A stretch of DNA of 64,000 nucleotides from an uncultured Kineothrix sp. Lineage in GTDB: Bacteria; Bacillota; Clostridia; Lachnospirales; Lachnospiraceae. The notes below the pieces were generated by a model. That model saw nothing but the letters and a program-made list of their open reading frames with translations, was not told where the DNA came from and did not search any database. Of this stretch, positions 18,242 through 27,950 are shown piece by piece (positions within the stretch are counted from its first letter, which is position 1; the number at the start of each line of letters is the position of its first letter). The translations under genes and the position numbers were made by a program. The DNA lies in contig CAJUSR010000013.1 in assembly GCA_910588855.1 (NCBI GenBank), positions 29,537 through 93,536 of the forward strand, written 5' to 3'.

Positions 18242-19381
18242 TTATTTTCTCGGTTTCTTTTTGCCGGAAGTTTTCTTTTTCCTCTTTTTCTTCTTCTTTC
18301 TCCGTTTTTCTTCATCTTCTCCTTCTCTTATAATGAAGATAAAAATGCAGGCTCCAACGACCGCTACACCCACAATAGCCCCGCCGATTACAAAAATTTT
18401 ATTTCCAATCTTCTTTTTGTTATCCTTTGCCGCACCGCCGTTTTCCTTATCCAGCACAATTTCCTCCATGCCGTTTTCCATTCCTTCTTCCAGGTTTTCC
18501 CCGTCAGTTCCTGCAATGCCTGCCCCAGCTCCCCCTTCTTCAATCCCCTCTTCACCGTCTTTGGCGATTAAAATGCTGGAAGGGCCGTCCTTAGGGTCAA
18601 TAACCGTCGTTTTCCCTTTTGTCTTCGCCTTTACTTTCCCTTTGTCGCCTGCTGCTTTATTTTTGCTCAAATCCACCAGTTCCGGAAGGGTTTGGTCTTT
18701 CAGAATCACTTGGGAGGGAATATCCACCGCCGAAGAGGGGTCATTTTTAAACTGTGTATTCTGGTCATACAGCCCGTCGTTTATATTGCCGCCGGAGCCA
18801 GAACCCTGACCGCCATTTCCTCCATTTCCGCCATCTCCGTTCCCTTCGTTTCCATCCTCTTCCGGAACGGAAGGGCCGATAGCACCGCTTCCCACCTGTA
18901 TGCTGATTGGTTCGGGCGCATTCTCCACCATAGGTATTTTTTCCCCGTAAGAACCATTTGCCGCCCGGAACGAATTATCGCAGTAGCTGATTTCCGCCGA
19001 CATGGGCTGCGACATATCCGCAGGATTTATCTGTACATATCCAAGATTCAATGTCTCTTCCTGAAATATGCTTTCTGCGGAAGCCACATAAATATCCAGC
19101 CTTCCTGCCTCTTCCTTATAAATGAATCCATGTTCCGTATTTTCCAATTCAGGGGCAAAGGAAAAGCCCACGGCTGCCTGCCCCTCCATATTTACCTTCA
19201 GCGATACGGAAACCGCCGAAATCTTTTCTTCCGCCGCATTGCTCATTTCCAGCGATACCGCTACTTTATCCTCATTCTGGGTAAATACCACCGCATCCTG
19301 CCCCGCCGCTTTTACCTGTAGCGGCAAAAACAGACCAAGAAGCGCAGTGCCCAGATATAGCATATGTTTTATCCGTTTCAC
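18242..19381 (-). CDS. Membrane-anchored surface protein with cohesin-like N-terminal domain
   Basis: A 379-residue protein beginning with a signal peptide (YLGTALLGLFLPLQVKA). Residues about 30-150 form a beta-rich domain (VAVSLEMSNAAEEKISAVSV, GFSFAPELEN, IYVASAES, LNLGYVQINP) whose pattern resembles cohesin-type carbohydrate/dockerin-binding folds. A Gly/Asn/Asp-rich linker, a C-terminal helix (FVIGGAIVGVAVVGACIFIF) and a very basic lysine tail place the C-terminus in the cytoplasm. The start is a GTG at 19381: the longer frame begins inside the pseudoknot leader, while GGGG lies 6-9 nt before this GTG. The next gene upstream encodes a dockerin-bearing peptidase. The cohesin call is tentative; a general adhesion domain is possible. 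Confidence 0.6.
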   Translation of the reverse strand: MKRIKHMLYLGTALLGLFLPLQVKAAGQDAVVFTQNEDKVAVSLEMSNAAEEKISAVSVSLKVNMEGQAAVGFSFAPELENTEHGFIYKEEAGRLDIYVASAESIFQEETLNLGYVQINPADMSQPMSAEISYCDNSFRAANGSYGEKIPMVENAPEPISIQVGSGAIGPSVPEEDGNEGNGDGGNGGNGGQGSGSGGNINDGLYDQNTQFKNDPSSAVDIPSQVILKDQTLPELVDLSKNKAAGDKGKVKAKTKGKTTVIDPKDGPSSILIAKDGEEGIEEGGAGAGIAGTDGENLEEGMENGMEEIVLDKENGGAAKDNKKKIGNKIFVIGGAIVGVAVVGACIFIFIIREGEDEEKRRKKKKKRKKKTSGKKKPRK

Positions 19382-19386
19382 CTTAT

Positions 19387-19449
19387 CCCCATTTCTGCGC
19401 TGCTTTTGCACATGTCAAGTTTGTGGATGCAGCGCAGACACAAACCTGG
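19387..19449 (-). ncRNA. Putative pseudoknot leader, copy B (best pairing)
   Basis: On the minus strand, stem 1 is 10 bp (19439-19448 with 19416-19425, one G-U) and closes a 13-nt loop. The loop bases TCTGCGCTGC (19429-19438) are the exact complement of GCAGCGCAGA (19394-19403), which lies just before the GGGG ribosome site and GTG start of the cohesin-like gene. The crossing pairs make an H-type pseudoknot geometry. Confidence 0.55.
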
Positions 19450-19526
19450 GAGTGAAAGATGCAAAAATCTTCCACTCTGATATCTTTGCTTTTTTCAAAA
19501 CCGGGAACCTACGCTGCCGTTCACTC

Positions 19527-19718
19527 AATGTCATTTAGTTAACGGTACCGGATGCCGTGAGGAACATAAAATGCTCCGTCACCACGCTTTCGCTCGGTAA
19601 AAAACGTAACGGACACTAAACTCGTGAGGAACCTCGTTAAGTGCCGACGTTTTTTAACGGGTTCCTTGAGCATTTTATGTTCCTCACGGCTGAATCAAGG
19701 CACTAACTAAATGACATT
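19527..19718. repeat. R2 element, copy 1 (MITE-like, 192 bp) with 11-bp target duplication
   Basis: The ends are inverted repeats (AATGTCATTTAGTTA ... TAACTAAATGACATT) and longer inner inverted segments include GTGAGGAACATAAAATGC. The flanks carry the direct repeat TGCCGTTCACT at 19515-19525 and 19719-19729, a likely target-site duplication. The right copy contains the stop codon of the M60 protease gene. Near-identical copies are at 62927-63118 (inverted) and 63947 to beyond the window end. Confidence 0.8.
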
Positions 19719-19724
19719 TGCCGT

Positions 19725-22700
19725 TCACTGCGTCGTTTTATTATCTGCGGTTCCCGCGTTTAAAATGATATTTTCCAATGTTTCCGGTATCCGCAACGGC
19801 ATCGTGTCGCTGACAAGCCTCTCGCCTTCATTGGTCAACGCATTATCCACACGATACAACTGTGCCCTTACCGTTTTCCCTTTAAGGTCTGGCATAATAT
19901 CCGGATCTATCCAGTAAATCCATATTCCATCGCTTACTTCCCCAAGCATCCCGTTTTCCGGCACCTTTGCCAGTATAATCTGTTGTGCATTCAGCGCCCC
20001 TTCTTCATCTACGTCGCCTACGATATTCCCTTCTTCATCATAAATGACCACCACATTATAGTCCGGGTTCCCTTTATAACTTCCGGTGAAAATCAAAGAA
20101 CCTTTGGGGATAAATTTGCCTTGGCTGTATGTATAGTTTTCCTGCAGGATTCCTACGGCCCCCTTCGTACTGTCCGCCTCTGCCCCAAAGGAAATGCTGT
20201 CTCCTGTAGGCCCTAATAAGTCAATCTCTGCAATATTTGCAGTGCTTTGCCCTAATGCCTTCAGCCTTACATAAGCTGCATCATATGTCCGTATCCACGG
20301 ATCTTCTGCTTCATTTTCAAAGTATATTGTATGGCTCCCGGTTTTATTTTCAAAATTCCCGGTTTTTACGGTAGTCCAGTTATTGCCGTCCATGCTCACT
20401 TCCACCGCATAGCTGCCAATCGGTGTACCTGATTTCACCGTATATTTCAATCCGCAAACATCCAGCACTTGATTCATCCGAATCATGACTACCGCATCGC
20501 TGCTTACCGTACTGCCGCTATAGTCTTTTGCATAATCGCCGTCTATCACTTGGTGGATTGCGGACACCGTTTCCGGAACGCAGGGATCTTCGTCTTCCGC
20601 CGTATCTGCGGAATCCTCTGCCGAAACCATATTTGTAGTAACAGTCCACAAGGATTTATCATGGCTGCCGTCATGGGATATCCTCACTGTTCCCACGTTT
20701 TGTGCATTGGAGCGGTAACCGAACTTATCCACTGCTATAACTTCATAAGACAGAACCCTGTTATTTATCAAAGATACCACATCCGAATAGTCCGTATCCG
20801 TAGAAAATCCCACCACCTGCCGCACCGGCATACCATCTTCATAACTGTATCTGGCAATCTCATATCCCAGGATAACATCGGGATTAGCCGTGCTTTGGAT
20901 GGAAATCCTCACCTCATTGGGGGTTCCCCCTATCGACACACTGCTGCCCGCCCCGATTACATTCTGGCCTTTCACCGAGCCGGAAACACCATGTTCGATT
21001 TCATATACCCTCGCGTCATCGGTCAGATAATATAAAGCGCGCTCTTCTTTGTCAAACTGCGACGCATAACGGATTGTCTCCTCATCCGGCACAAGCCCCC
21101 AGCGCACGAAAAATTCTGTCAAGTCTTTCTCCGCTGCCGCACAGGCCAGACGCATGATATTCTGGTCGCTGCCGCCGTCCAGCCTCAATCCTCCTTTTGC
21201 CAGAGAGGCATCTCTGGAATAAGAATCTACCCGCGCATAGAACAGATTTGCCTGCTGCTGTTCATAGCTGTCATACATTTTATAATTGTAGCCTTTGTCG
21301 TATGCCAAATGAAGCTGCCAGTACATCGCCAAATGGACAAATACATTGGAAGGCTTGCCAACCGTATTGGAAGTCACTTTTTTATAGACATCCTCATACC
21401 GGAAGCGCACCGTACTATTGCTGTCTTCGGATTTTATCAACTGGGCAAAGTAATTGTTGGTCACCTCCGCAATTGCGTAGCTTCCCTGATTGATGTTGTG
21501 CCCTATTTCATGGCCGATTCCCCAGCCAAAATATCTTCCGCTTACATATTTCCCGTTTCCGTCCGTCTGTACCGGTACGGAAGAGGACAGCCCCGATACT
21601 GAGCCCCATTCAATCCCTATATGGTTGCCTGCCGCATACATAAACGCGCCTGCGAACATCCTCATATAGCGGATATTCAAATGCTGGACCGGCATACGAT
21701 CCGTAGCTGGTGCAGATTCATCCCTTGTCAGCCCTTTATGGTGATAGAACAATTCCATCATTTCGTCCATCGCCTGCAAAGATCCTGCCAGTTTATCGGC
21801 ACGTTCTTGCGTCGTACCTCCTCCAAGACCCGCAAGTATCTGCTCAGCGGATACTGACATCAACATCTGGTCAAGCATAATATCTGTGGCTCCAAGAATA
21901 CAGTTCTGCTTATCGTATTCCCGGTTCACCTTATTGCCTCCCCCTGCTGCTTCATGTATCTGTCTATGCATCTCCTCCTGAGACGCCACATGTTCTTCCA
22001 GTTCTTTTACATAAGAAAGAATCCTCTCTTTCCTCTGTCCCTCATCGGTAATACCATACAAGTTAAGCACAGGCTCTTTCGCTCCTCCGCTTACCCTTAC
22101 CGCATATCTGTCGTTGCTGTTATTACCGGTATATTGGATATAAAGCGCTCCTCCGCCTTCGCAAGCCAGGCTTTGGATGGAAGGCACCGTTATTTCATTC
22201 CGTCCGACTTTCAACGTCGCCACCTCGGACGCCAAAGCACCTGACTCCGCATGGTATTGGGTTGCAATCAGCTTCAATGCCGAATTGGAACCTGTTTTCA
22301 GTTGGTTATGGCCTACATAAACTATAATCTGCTCGCCTTCATAAGCCGTAACCCCTAACGGCTGCCATGCATTCAAGCCGCTGAATCCAAGGTGCTTATC
22401 CTTTGCTGCGGTAATTGTAGAATAAATCTCTACAACATCGTTAAACCCTGTTGTCAGCAGTATCCTTGCATTGTCCAGCTCCTTTTGCAGCATATCCCTT
22501 TCCGGATGGTATTCCCCGCTCTTAGGGTCTATGGTATCCAAACGTTTCTGCAATGCGTCAATTACTGCTTCCGTCACTTCCGGTTTCAGCGTAGTATGTA
22601 AATCATCCGCAAATAAAGCAAGGATATCGTCTTCCAGGCTGTCATAATAATAGAAATTCACTTCCGCTATGGTCATATTGTACAAATTGTAACCCCTTGA

Positions 22701-25325
22701 AAAGCCCAATTTTATTTTGTTTGCTTTCACCGGCTCTGCCAATTTAATCAAATAGAATTTCCTCCCGTTGGGGTCAGTCCTTTGCATTACGGAAACATTT
22801 TCCGCATATTTCCCATTCGGGTTTTGTTCATCATAATAATACACCGATACTTTTGCATAGGAGGCAATATCCTCCGGCTCCGCAAAAGTAATATAGCTCA
22901 TCTCATAATAATCATCCAAAGTATATAAAATACCTTTATTCGGGGCTACATATACCGCACCGTCGTCCCAATCCAGAATCTGGTAATAGGAGCCGTAATC
23001 TTTATCCACTGTTCCCAATGCGCTGTTACTGTCCGCATCCAACGGGCTTGTTACCATTGCACCCCTTCCATGAGTTGCACTGACAATATGCGCGCTTACT
23101 TTCCCTGTTCCGTTAGATTCATTGATGAGTTTATAATTAGGCATCTGCGCCGGTTTTAAAGTAATCGTGGTTGCTTCCGAATGAATGGAAGGATTGCTTT
23201 CTCCTAAAGCATTTACCCCCGTCACATATACTTCATATTTGGTCTGGTCTTTTAATCCCGTAATCTCATATTTATTTTCCTTAATATCCGTAATCTTCCG
23301 GAACACACTTTCCCCGGCTTCTTTATAATATACGTTATAGCTGTCCGTATTCTTCATATTTTTCCAGCTCAGACGGATACAGCAATAACCGCCTACCGCT
23401 TTTAAACCATCCGGTGCGTCCGGCCTGCTGGAAGCCTCCGGCATTACCGTCCTCCAGTCACTGTATTTCCCTGTCCATGTACCGTTTACAGAACGTACGC
23501 GTACACTATAAGAGACTCCATTGGTCAACTTGTCGTTTTGGAAAGATTTTACTTCCACATTATCGGAAGAGACACGTATTACTTCCGTCAAACCGTTATA
23601 GCCCACTTCCACCTCATAGCCGGTTACATTGGGCTGTACTTTCCATGCCAGATGGAACGACTGGTCTCCCCCTGTCAATGTCAGAATCTCCGGAATATTA
23701 AAGTTAGGCTCGGAAATACGTTTTTCCATATCGTTTAAAAATTCTACCTTGGAAATTTCCGCCAGACTCCCGCCCCTTTTTGTTCCGGTTATCCTGATTA
23801 TTACTTTTTTTACCGCTATTTGACCTCTTAAGTCAATTTTTAGTACATTATCCGTATTCCTCATATTATCTATATCTAACGATTGTGCCATCATCATACG
23901 GCCTTCCAATGCCTGTTCCCCGTTTACGATTTCTTCCGTTATCGTTCCCGTATCCGTTTCAATCAGCACCACGCCGCTCTCAATACTGTTTTCCCCCATG
24001 GAAATAGCAATCGACTCCGCTTTCGCATACTCATTGGTCTGGGCCATCTCCTGGGTTTGAAGGTTAAAACCGATTTCTACCGGCCTGTCCTCCGTAATTG
24101 CTCCCCCATCGCGGCTTTTTAGTTTGACCAGACCAGTCTCTCCTGTCAAAAGGTTATCCACTTCCCCTTCCACAACCGTATTGCTTTGATTAATATTCAC
24201 TTTCACCGCATCCGGAGCAATACGGGTTGCCAATACTGCGCTGTTCTGTACACTTTCATCCAGCTTTGCCTTACTGTTCACATAATACTGCAAATCGATA
24301 AGATCCGTTTTTCCATCCTTGTCCAAATCGGTCAATTCCACATTGGGATCTCCTCGCAGCACACCGTTTTCCCCTCTGCTCATCGCTTCCATAAGGGCTT
24401 CTTTATCTGCCGCGTCAATTTTCCCATCCCGATTGGCATCACCAATCAGAAGCACGCCCGGATGGAATCCGGCTTTATAATCCACGCCCTCCAAATCTAC
24501 AAATCCTGTATGAATCTCCGCAGTCTGCACATCTCCTTTTACAGTAATCTCCTGCTCATACGCAAGAAACCCGAAATTTGCTCCTGCGCTCCCATCCTCG
24601 GTCACCTTCAGGCAATAAGTCCCTGCCGGTAAAGCGTCAAAAGAAAGCATATGAGGTACCGGCTCTCTTTCAAGAGCTACCTGACCTCTTCCAATCACTG
24701 TTTGGCTGTTCTTATCTTCCAACGTTACATTAAGGGAAATATTGCTCGTCTCGCTAATCGGAAGCACATTCCTCATAATCACTTCCACACTGCCCTTCGC
24801 ATCTGAAGGGGCATATTCGTTATTCCAGGCAGCATTCTTTAAAGAAAACAAGGTATTTCCTGACACTGTCAATGGCAGTCCGTCCGCCCCTAATCCATTT
24901 CCCTGTTCTCCCCCTTCTTCTGCCGTTCCGCTTTCCGTCTGTACTCCGTTTGTTCCTGCTGACGTTCCCGTTCCCGGCTGTGTTCCATTTGTTCCTGCTG
25001 GCGTTCCCGTTCCCGGCTGTGTTCCGTTTGTTCCTGCTGGCGTTCCTGTTCCCGGCTGTGTTCCGTTCGTTCCTGCTGCCGTTCCTGTTCCCGGCTGTGT
25101 TCCGTTCGTTCCTGCTGGCGTTCCCGTTCCCGGCTGTGTTCCGTTTACTTCGGGCACCGCTTCCGTTCCCATCTGTATTCCATTTGTTTTAGGCATTGTA
25201 TCATTTTCTACTTCTGCCCCATCGCTCTTCGGTAAATCCGCTCCACTTATCCCTGCCGCCCGAACCGGAAGGATACTTGCTGTAATCAGGCAAAATGCCA
25301 GTAGCCAAGCCGTCATTCGTTTCAT
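19725..25325 (-). CDS. Large secreted M60-like (mucin-type) metallopeptidase with dockerin and Fn3 domains
   Basis: An 1866-residue protein with a signal peptide (about 1-25). A linker of 13-residue repeats (GTNGTQPGTGTPA type, 39-bp DNA unit) covers about 45-145. A complete dockerin at about 290-350 has two Ca-binding loops (DANRDGKIDAAD and DLDKDGKTDLID). Two Fn3 domains lie at about 545-722 and an F5/8C-like domain at about 770-895. The M60-like catalytic region spans about 970-1480, with the zinc motif HEIGHN at about 1271. A second discoidin-like domain is at about 1590-1705. M60 peptidases cut mucin-type glycoproteins, so it probably attacks host mucin and could supply fucosylated glycans. 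The start is set by AAGGAG 8 nt before the ATG. It follows the regulator gene by 17 bp. Confidence 0.88.
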   Translation of the reverse strand: MKRMTAWLLAFCLITASILPVRAAGISGADLPKSDGAEVENDTMPKTNGIQMGTEAVPEVNGTQPGTGTPAGTNGTQPGTGTAAGTNGTQPGTGTPAGTNGTQPGTGTPAGTNGTQPGTGTSAGTNGVQTESGTAEEGGEQGNGLGADGLPLTVSGNTLFSLKNAAWNNEYAPSDAKGSVEVIMRNVLPISETSNISLNVTLEDKNSQTVIGRGQVALEREPVPHMLSFDALPAGTYCLKVTEDGSAGANFGFLAYEQEITVKGDVQTAEIHTGFVDLEGVDYKAGFHPGVLLIGDANRDGKIDAADKEALMEAMSRGENGVLRGDPNVELTDLDKDGKTDLIDLQYYVNSKAKLDESVQNSAVLATRIAPDAVKVNINQSNTVVEGEVDNLLTGETGLVKLKSRDGGAITEDRPVEIGFNLQTQEMAQTNEYAKAESIAISMGENSIESGVVLIETDTGTITEEIVNGEQALEGRMMMAQSLDIDNMRNTDNVLKIDLRGQIAVKKVIIRITGTKRGGSLAEISKVEFLNDMEKRISEPNFNIPEILTLTGGDQSFHLAWKVQPNVTGYEVEVGYNGLTEVIRVSSDNVEVKSFQNDKLTNGVSYSVRVRSVNGTWTGKYSDWRTVMPEASSRPDAPDGLKAVGGYCCIRLSWKNMKNTDSYNVYYKEAGESVFRKITDIKENKYEITGLKDQTKYEVYVTGVNALGESNPSIHSEATTITLKPAQMPNYKLINESNGTGKVSAHIVSATHGRGAMVTSPLDADSNSALGTVDKDYGSYYQILDWDDGAVYVAPNKGILYTLDDYYEMSYITFAEPEDIASYAKVSVYYYDEQNPNGKYAENVSVMQRTDPNGRKFYLIKLAEPVKANKIKLGFSRGYNLYNMTIAEVNFYYYDSLEDDILALFADDLHTTLKPEVTEAVIDALQKRLDTIDPKSGEYHPERDMLQKELDNARILLTTGFNDVVEIYSTITAAKDKHLGFSGLNAWQPLGVTAYEGEQIIVYVGHNQLKTGSNSALKLIATQYHAESGALASEVATLKVGRNEITVPSIQSLACEGGGALYIQYTGNNSNDRYAVRVSGGAKEPVLNLYGITDEGQRKERILSYVKELEEHVASQEEMHRQIHEAAGGGNKVNREYDKQNCILGATDIMLDQMLMSVSAEQILAGLGGGTTQERADKLAGSLQAMDEMMELFYHHKGLTRDESAPATDRMPVQHLNIRYMRMFAGAFMYAAGNHIGIEWGSVSGLSSSVPVQTDGNGKYVSGRYFGWGIGHEIGHNINQGSYAIAEVTNNYFAQLIKSEDSNSTVRFRYEDVYKKVTSNTVGKPSNVFVHLAMYWQLHLAYDKGYNYKMYDSYEQQQANLFYARVDSYSRDASLAKGGLRLDGGSDQNIMRLACAAAEKDLTEFFVRWGLVPDEETIRYASQFDKEERALYYLTDDARVYEIEHGVSGSVKGQNVIGAGSSVSIGGTPNEVRISIQSTANPDVILGYEIARYSYEDGMPVRQVVGFSTDTDYSDVVSLINNRVLSYEVIAVDKFGYRSNAQNVGTVRISHDGSHDKSLWTVTTNMVSAEDSADTAEDEDPCVPETVSAIHQVIDGDYAKDYSGSTVSSDAVVMIRMNQVLDVCGLKYTVKSGTPIGSYAVEVSMDGNNWTTVKTGNFENKTGSHTIYFENEAEDPWIRTYDAAYVRLKALGQSTANIAEIDLLGPTGDSISFGAEADSTKGAVGILQENYTYSQGKFIPKGSLIFTGSYKGNPDYNVVVIYDEEGNIVGDVDEEGALNAQQIILAKVPENGMLGEVSDGIWIYWIDPDIMPDLKGKTVRAQLYRVDNALTNEGERLVSDTMPLRIPETLENIILNAGTADNKTTQ

Positions 25326-25342
25326 ACATCTTCTCCTTCTCA

Positions 25343-26266
25343 TTAGTTGCAATAGCTGTTTCTATATTTTTCCGCAATAAAATACGCTAACTTTTCATGT
25401 GGATGAAAATATTTTTCCCAAACGTCCAAAAACCCTTTTTTTGATAGCCCTTCCTTCTGTGACTGCTTTATGATTTCCGAAAAGCTTTTCACCATTTTTA
25501 TAATTTCTTCTTTGCTCAAATCCCCGCTGTTAGCCAAAAAATCATAGCTGATGCATATTTCATCCCCACAAAATATATCGTCGATAAAGCGATATGCTAT
25601 TTTCCAATTTTCCGCATCTAAAGAACACAATTTTCTAATGGAAATATACTTCTCAATATATCTCAAATAACTTTTTCTGCAAGTTTCGTTTTCCAATTCA
25701 TTTAAAAGTATTTCTAACTGCTCTAACTGTTCCTTCCTAATCAAATCTTCTACTTTTTCAAAAAATGTGTCCGCCTCCGGCATCTCATCCCTTTGCCCGT
25801 TTTCATAAAACAGGAAACATCTGCGGGGAAATTCTACATCCCAGTCTTCGCCCAGCCTTTCTTTCAACCCCACAAGTGCATTACGGCAGCCCGTGAGTTC
25901 AACCGTTTCCGTTTCGTTTATCTGTATCAGCTTTAAATCCTTTTTATCTTTTAATACCAGATTCATTTCCGTATACAAATGGGCAACGGAAGTCAAAGAA
26001 TACATAACATATTTATCCTTTTTTTCTATAGATAACAATTCCACCTCGCATTTTTTCATCCTTTGAAGGATATTACTCAATGCGCTGGAAGTAAGGTTCA
26101 TCCTCTCCGCAATTTCCTTGTTTGTCATCGTATGGTCTAAAAGCAAAAGCATAATGCGTGCCATTTGCCTGGTAATAAATCGGCGGATTGTATTCTGGAC
26201 TTCGGAATCCAACGCCAAATGATTCACTTTTTCCCCATTTATATTCTCCACAACATAATCCGGCAT
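25343..26266 (-). CDS. ArsR-like winged-helix regulator upstream of the M60 peptidase
   Basis: A 307-residue protein. Residues about 28-105 form a winged helix (ARIMLLLLDHTMTNKEIAER, MNLTSSALSNILQRMKKC, wing VELLSIEKKDKYVMYSLT) of the ArsR/MarR kind. The remaining 200 residues are helical and acidic with no recognised motif. The ATG at 26266 follows AGGAGG by 6 nt. It ends 17 bp before the peptidase start, so both are likely one operon and this protein a dedicated regulator of it. Confidence 0.75.
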   Translation of the reverse strand: MPDYVVENINGEKVNHLALDSEVQNTIRRFITRQMARIMLLLLDHTMTNKEIAERMNLTSSALSNILQRMKKCEVELLSIEKKDKYVMYSLTSVAHLYTEMNLVLKDKKDLKLIQINETETVELTGCRNALVGLKERLGEDWDVEFPRRCFLFYENGQRDEMPEADTFFEKVEDLIRKEQLEQLEILLNELENETCRKSYLRYIEKYISIRKLCSLDAENWKIAYRFIDDIFCGDEICISYDFLANSGDLSKEEIIKMVKSFSEIIKQSQKEGLSKKGFLDVWEKYFHPHEKLAYFIAEKYRNSYCN

Positions 26267-26549
26267 TGCAGTCCTCCTTTCCGGGCACTCACCGCCATCC
26301 AATAACCAACGGCTTTACACTGTCCATCACACAATTTATGCGGCACTAAGCCAATGTTACAATGGTGTAAGTAATGTTATCACAATATAACTCATTTTTC
26401 AATAATAATATATAACACTTCCCCTTTTTCTATCTCATTCTGTATTATACGACTTATTTTATTTATATTTACTCACATTTATACTTTTATTCAGTCTGTC
26501 CGGTGGCTTTGATTGAAAATTTTACAAAAGATATTGAAACTGATACTTA

Positions 26550-26954
26550 TTGATGGGGCTTGATGAAAAATTCAAGACTATGATAGGGGAACAACTGGAT
26601 ATTCAAGGGAAACTGAAACCCGTTGAACGGCGGTTAGGCACTCTGAAAAAGCACTTAGAGCAAGCCGACATTTATTTCAAGTGTAAGGGAAAGAAGCCGC
26701 TGACCGAAGCCGAGCAAATCTTATTCACAACGGCGAAAGATTATCTCAAAGGCGTGATGAACGGCAAGACCACAATCCCGACAAAGGCATGGAAAACAGA
26801 GTATACCAAGCTGACCGCCGAGAGGAAAACACTCAATCAGAGGTATCTTGCATTGAAAGAGGAAGTGAAAGAAGCCGAGAAAATCAGAAAGAGCGTTTGC
26901 AGTATCTTGCGGCAGGAACAGCAACCCCACAGAAAGCAGGATATGGAACGATAA
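26550..26954 (+). pseudogene. C-terminal remnant of a Tn1549-type relaxase
   Basis: 134 codons remain. The residues YLKGVMNGKTTIPTKAWKTE followed by YTKLTAERKTLNQRY and a helical EKIRKSVCSIL end match the C-terminal end of relaxase/mobilisation proteins of Tn1549/CTn-like conjugative elements (from memory: YLKEHLNGRTTIPTKAWQAEY). The N-terminal nickase domain is missing. It marks the remains of an integrated mobile element, together with 27033-28175. It is unlikely to be functional. Confidence 0.7.
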
Positions 26955-27032
26955 CAGACAGAGTGGCGGGATAGTCAAGGCATATTGCCGCCGCCCTGTT
27001 TTAAGTCTTGAATTAACCCGATAAATACAAAA

Positions 27033-27653
27033 TTATTTACTGAATCTAATAACAAGAGTTTCTTGCAATGGATACTGAAAAATTTCGTTTCCCCACGGCA
27101 TTTCTACACTCAACATTCCATCTGCTATATCAGTAAACAAAAATGTACCAACATCTGTTTTTTCTTCTTTCCAATCATCAGAGGGATAAACGAGAATTGT
27201 GTGCCTATCCAGATTCAAGGTTTCAAGATTAAGCAGATTTAATTCTCCAAATGTGTAATACATATCCCCGCTTTCGTCAGTTTTCGCATCTTCTATATAC
27301 CATGAACCTATACGAAAAGTCTGAATCAAAATTTTTTCGTTATCTGCAAAACCGTAGTTGGCATCTTCTCCATAAAAATAATCAGAATCATACAAAAATT
27401 TGAACTGATTATTCACAATTTCAAGTAATACAAACCCTTCTTCACTCTCACCCGAAAAGTAAGAAAAAATCACATATCTTTCAGACGGTGATAGCAATAA
27501 TGAACCACCACCATAACCACCAGAATGATATGGGAATTGAAATATATCTTTTGTTCCATCATTTGAGATTAAAGACAATGAAATGTCATCCTCATCCTGT
27601 AGAATAATTTTGCTTCCGTCTGCTAAAGTCACAAGATTTACTAAATCCTCCAT
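27033..27653 (-). CDS. Hypothetical protein, mobile-element cargo
   Basis: A 206-residue acidic beta-rich protein without signal peptide. It contains repeated aromatic/glycine beta strands (FPYHSGGYGGGSLLLSPSER, then YVIFSYFSGESEEGF), suggesting a partial beta-propeller or an immunity-like fold. The AT content is higher than in the surrounding sugar genes, and it is flanked by a relaxase remnant, so horizontal origin is likely. I do not recognise the family. Confidence 0.6.
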   Translation of the reverse strand: MEDLVNLVTLADGSKIILQDEDDISLSLISNDGTKDIFQFPYHSGGYGGGSLLLSPSERYVIFSYFSGESEEGFVLLEIVNNQFKFLYDSDYFYGEDANYGFADNEKILIQTFRIGSWYIEDAKTDESGDMYYTFGELNLLNLETLNLDRHTILVYPSDDWKEEKTDVGTFLFTDIADGMLSVEMPWGNEIFQYPLQETLVIRFSK

Positions 27654-27683
27654 AAAGGATATACCTCCAATCCCGATTTGTTA

Positions 27684-27848
27684 TTAGTATGCCGACCCAA
27701 GTATAGCACATCTCTCCGCTGAAAACAATCTCCGTTCTACGTCCGTTCCGACTATCCAGACGGTCAAAGGATGATTAGTATTTTCGCAAAGAGCGCGAAA
27801 AATCTCCACTCTTAAACCCTTGACTGTCTGGATTTTTGCCGTTGCCAT
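27684..27848 (-). CDS. Small hypothetical ORF in mobile-element remnant
   Basis: 54 codons (MATAKIQTVKGLRVEIFRAL at the start). A weak GGGG-type ribosome site precedes the ATG. The longer frame upstream runs into the 18-bp tandem repeat and is not credible. It may be a fragment of a mobile-element gene. Coding status is uncertain. Confidence 0.3.
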   Translation of the reverse strand: MATAKIQTVKGLRVEIFRALCENTNHPLTVWIVGTDVERRLFSAERCAILGSAY

Positions 27849-27950
27849 TTCCCCGCCGCGCTGAAAAGTTTGTGTCAATAACTCAAAAAAGCACTTGACG
27901 AAACGCTTCATGCGCCGTATAGCGGTATATTGTATATTTCCCCTACGCTG

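Noticed and set aside
18261..18809. Long plus-strand frame opposite the cohesin-like gene
   Set aside because: A shadow of the Lys/Glu and Gly-rich coding region on the minus strand; no ribosome site and no family resemblance.
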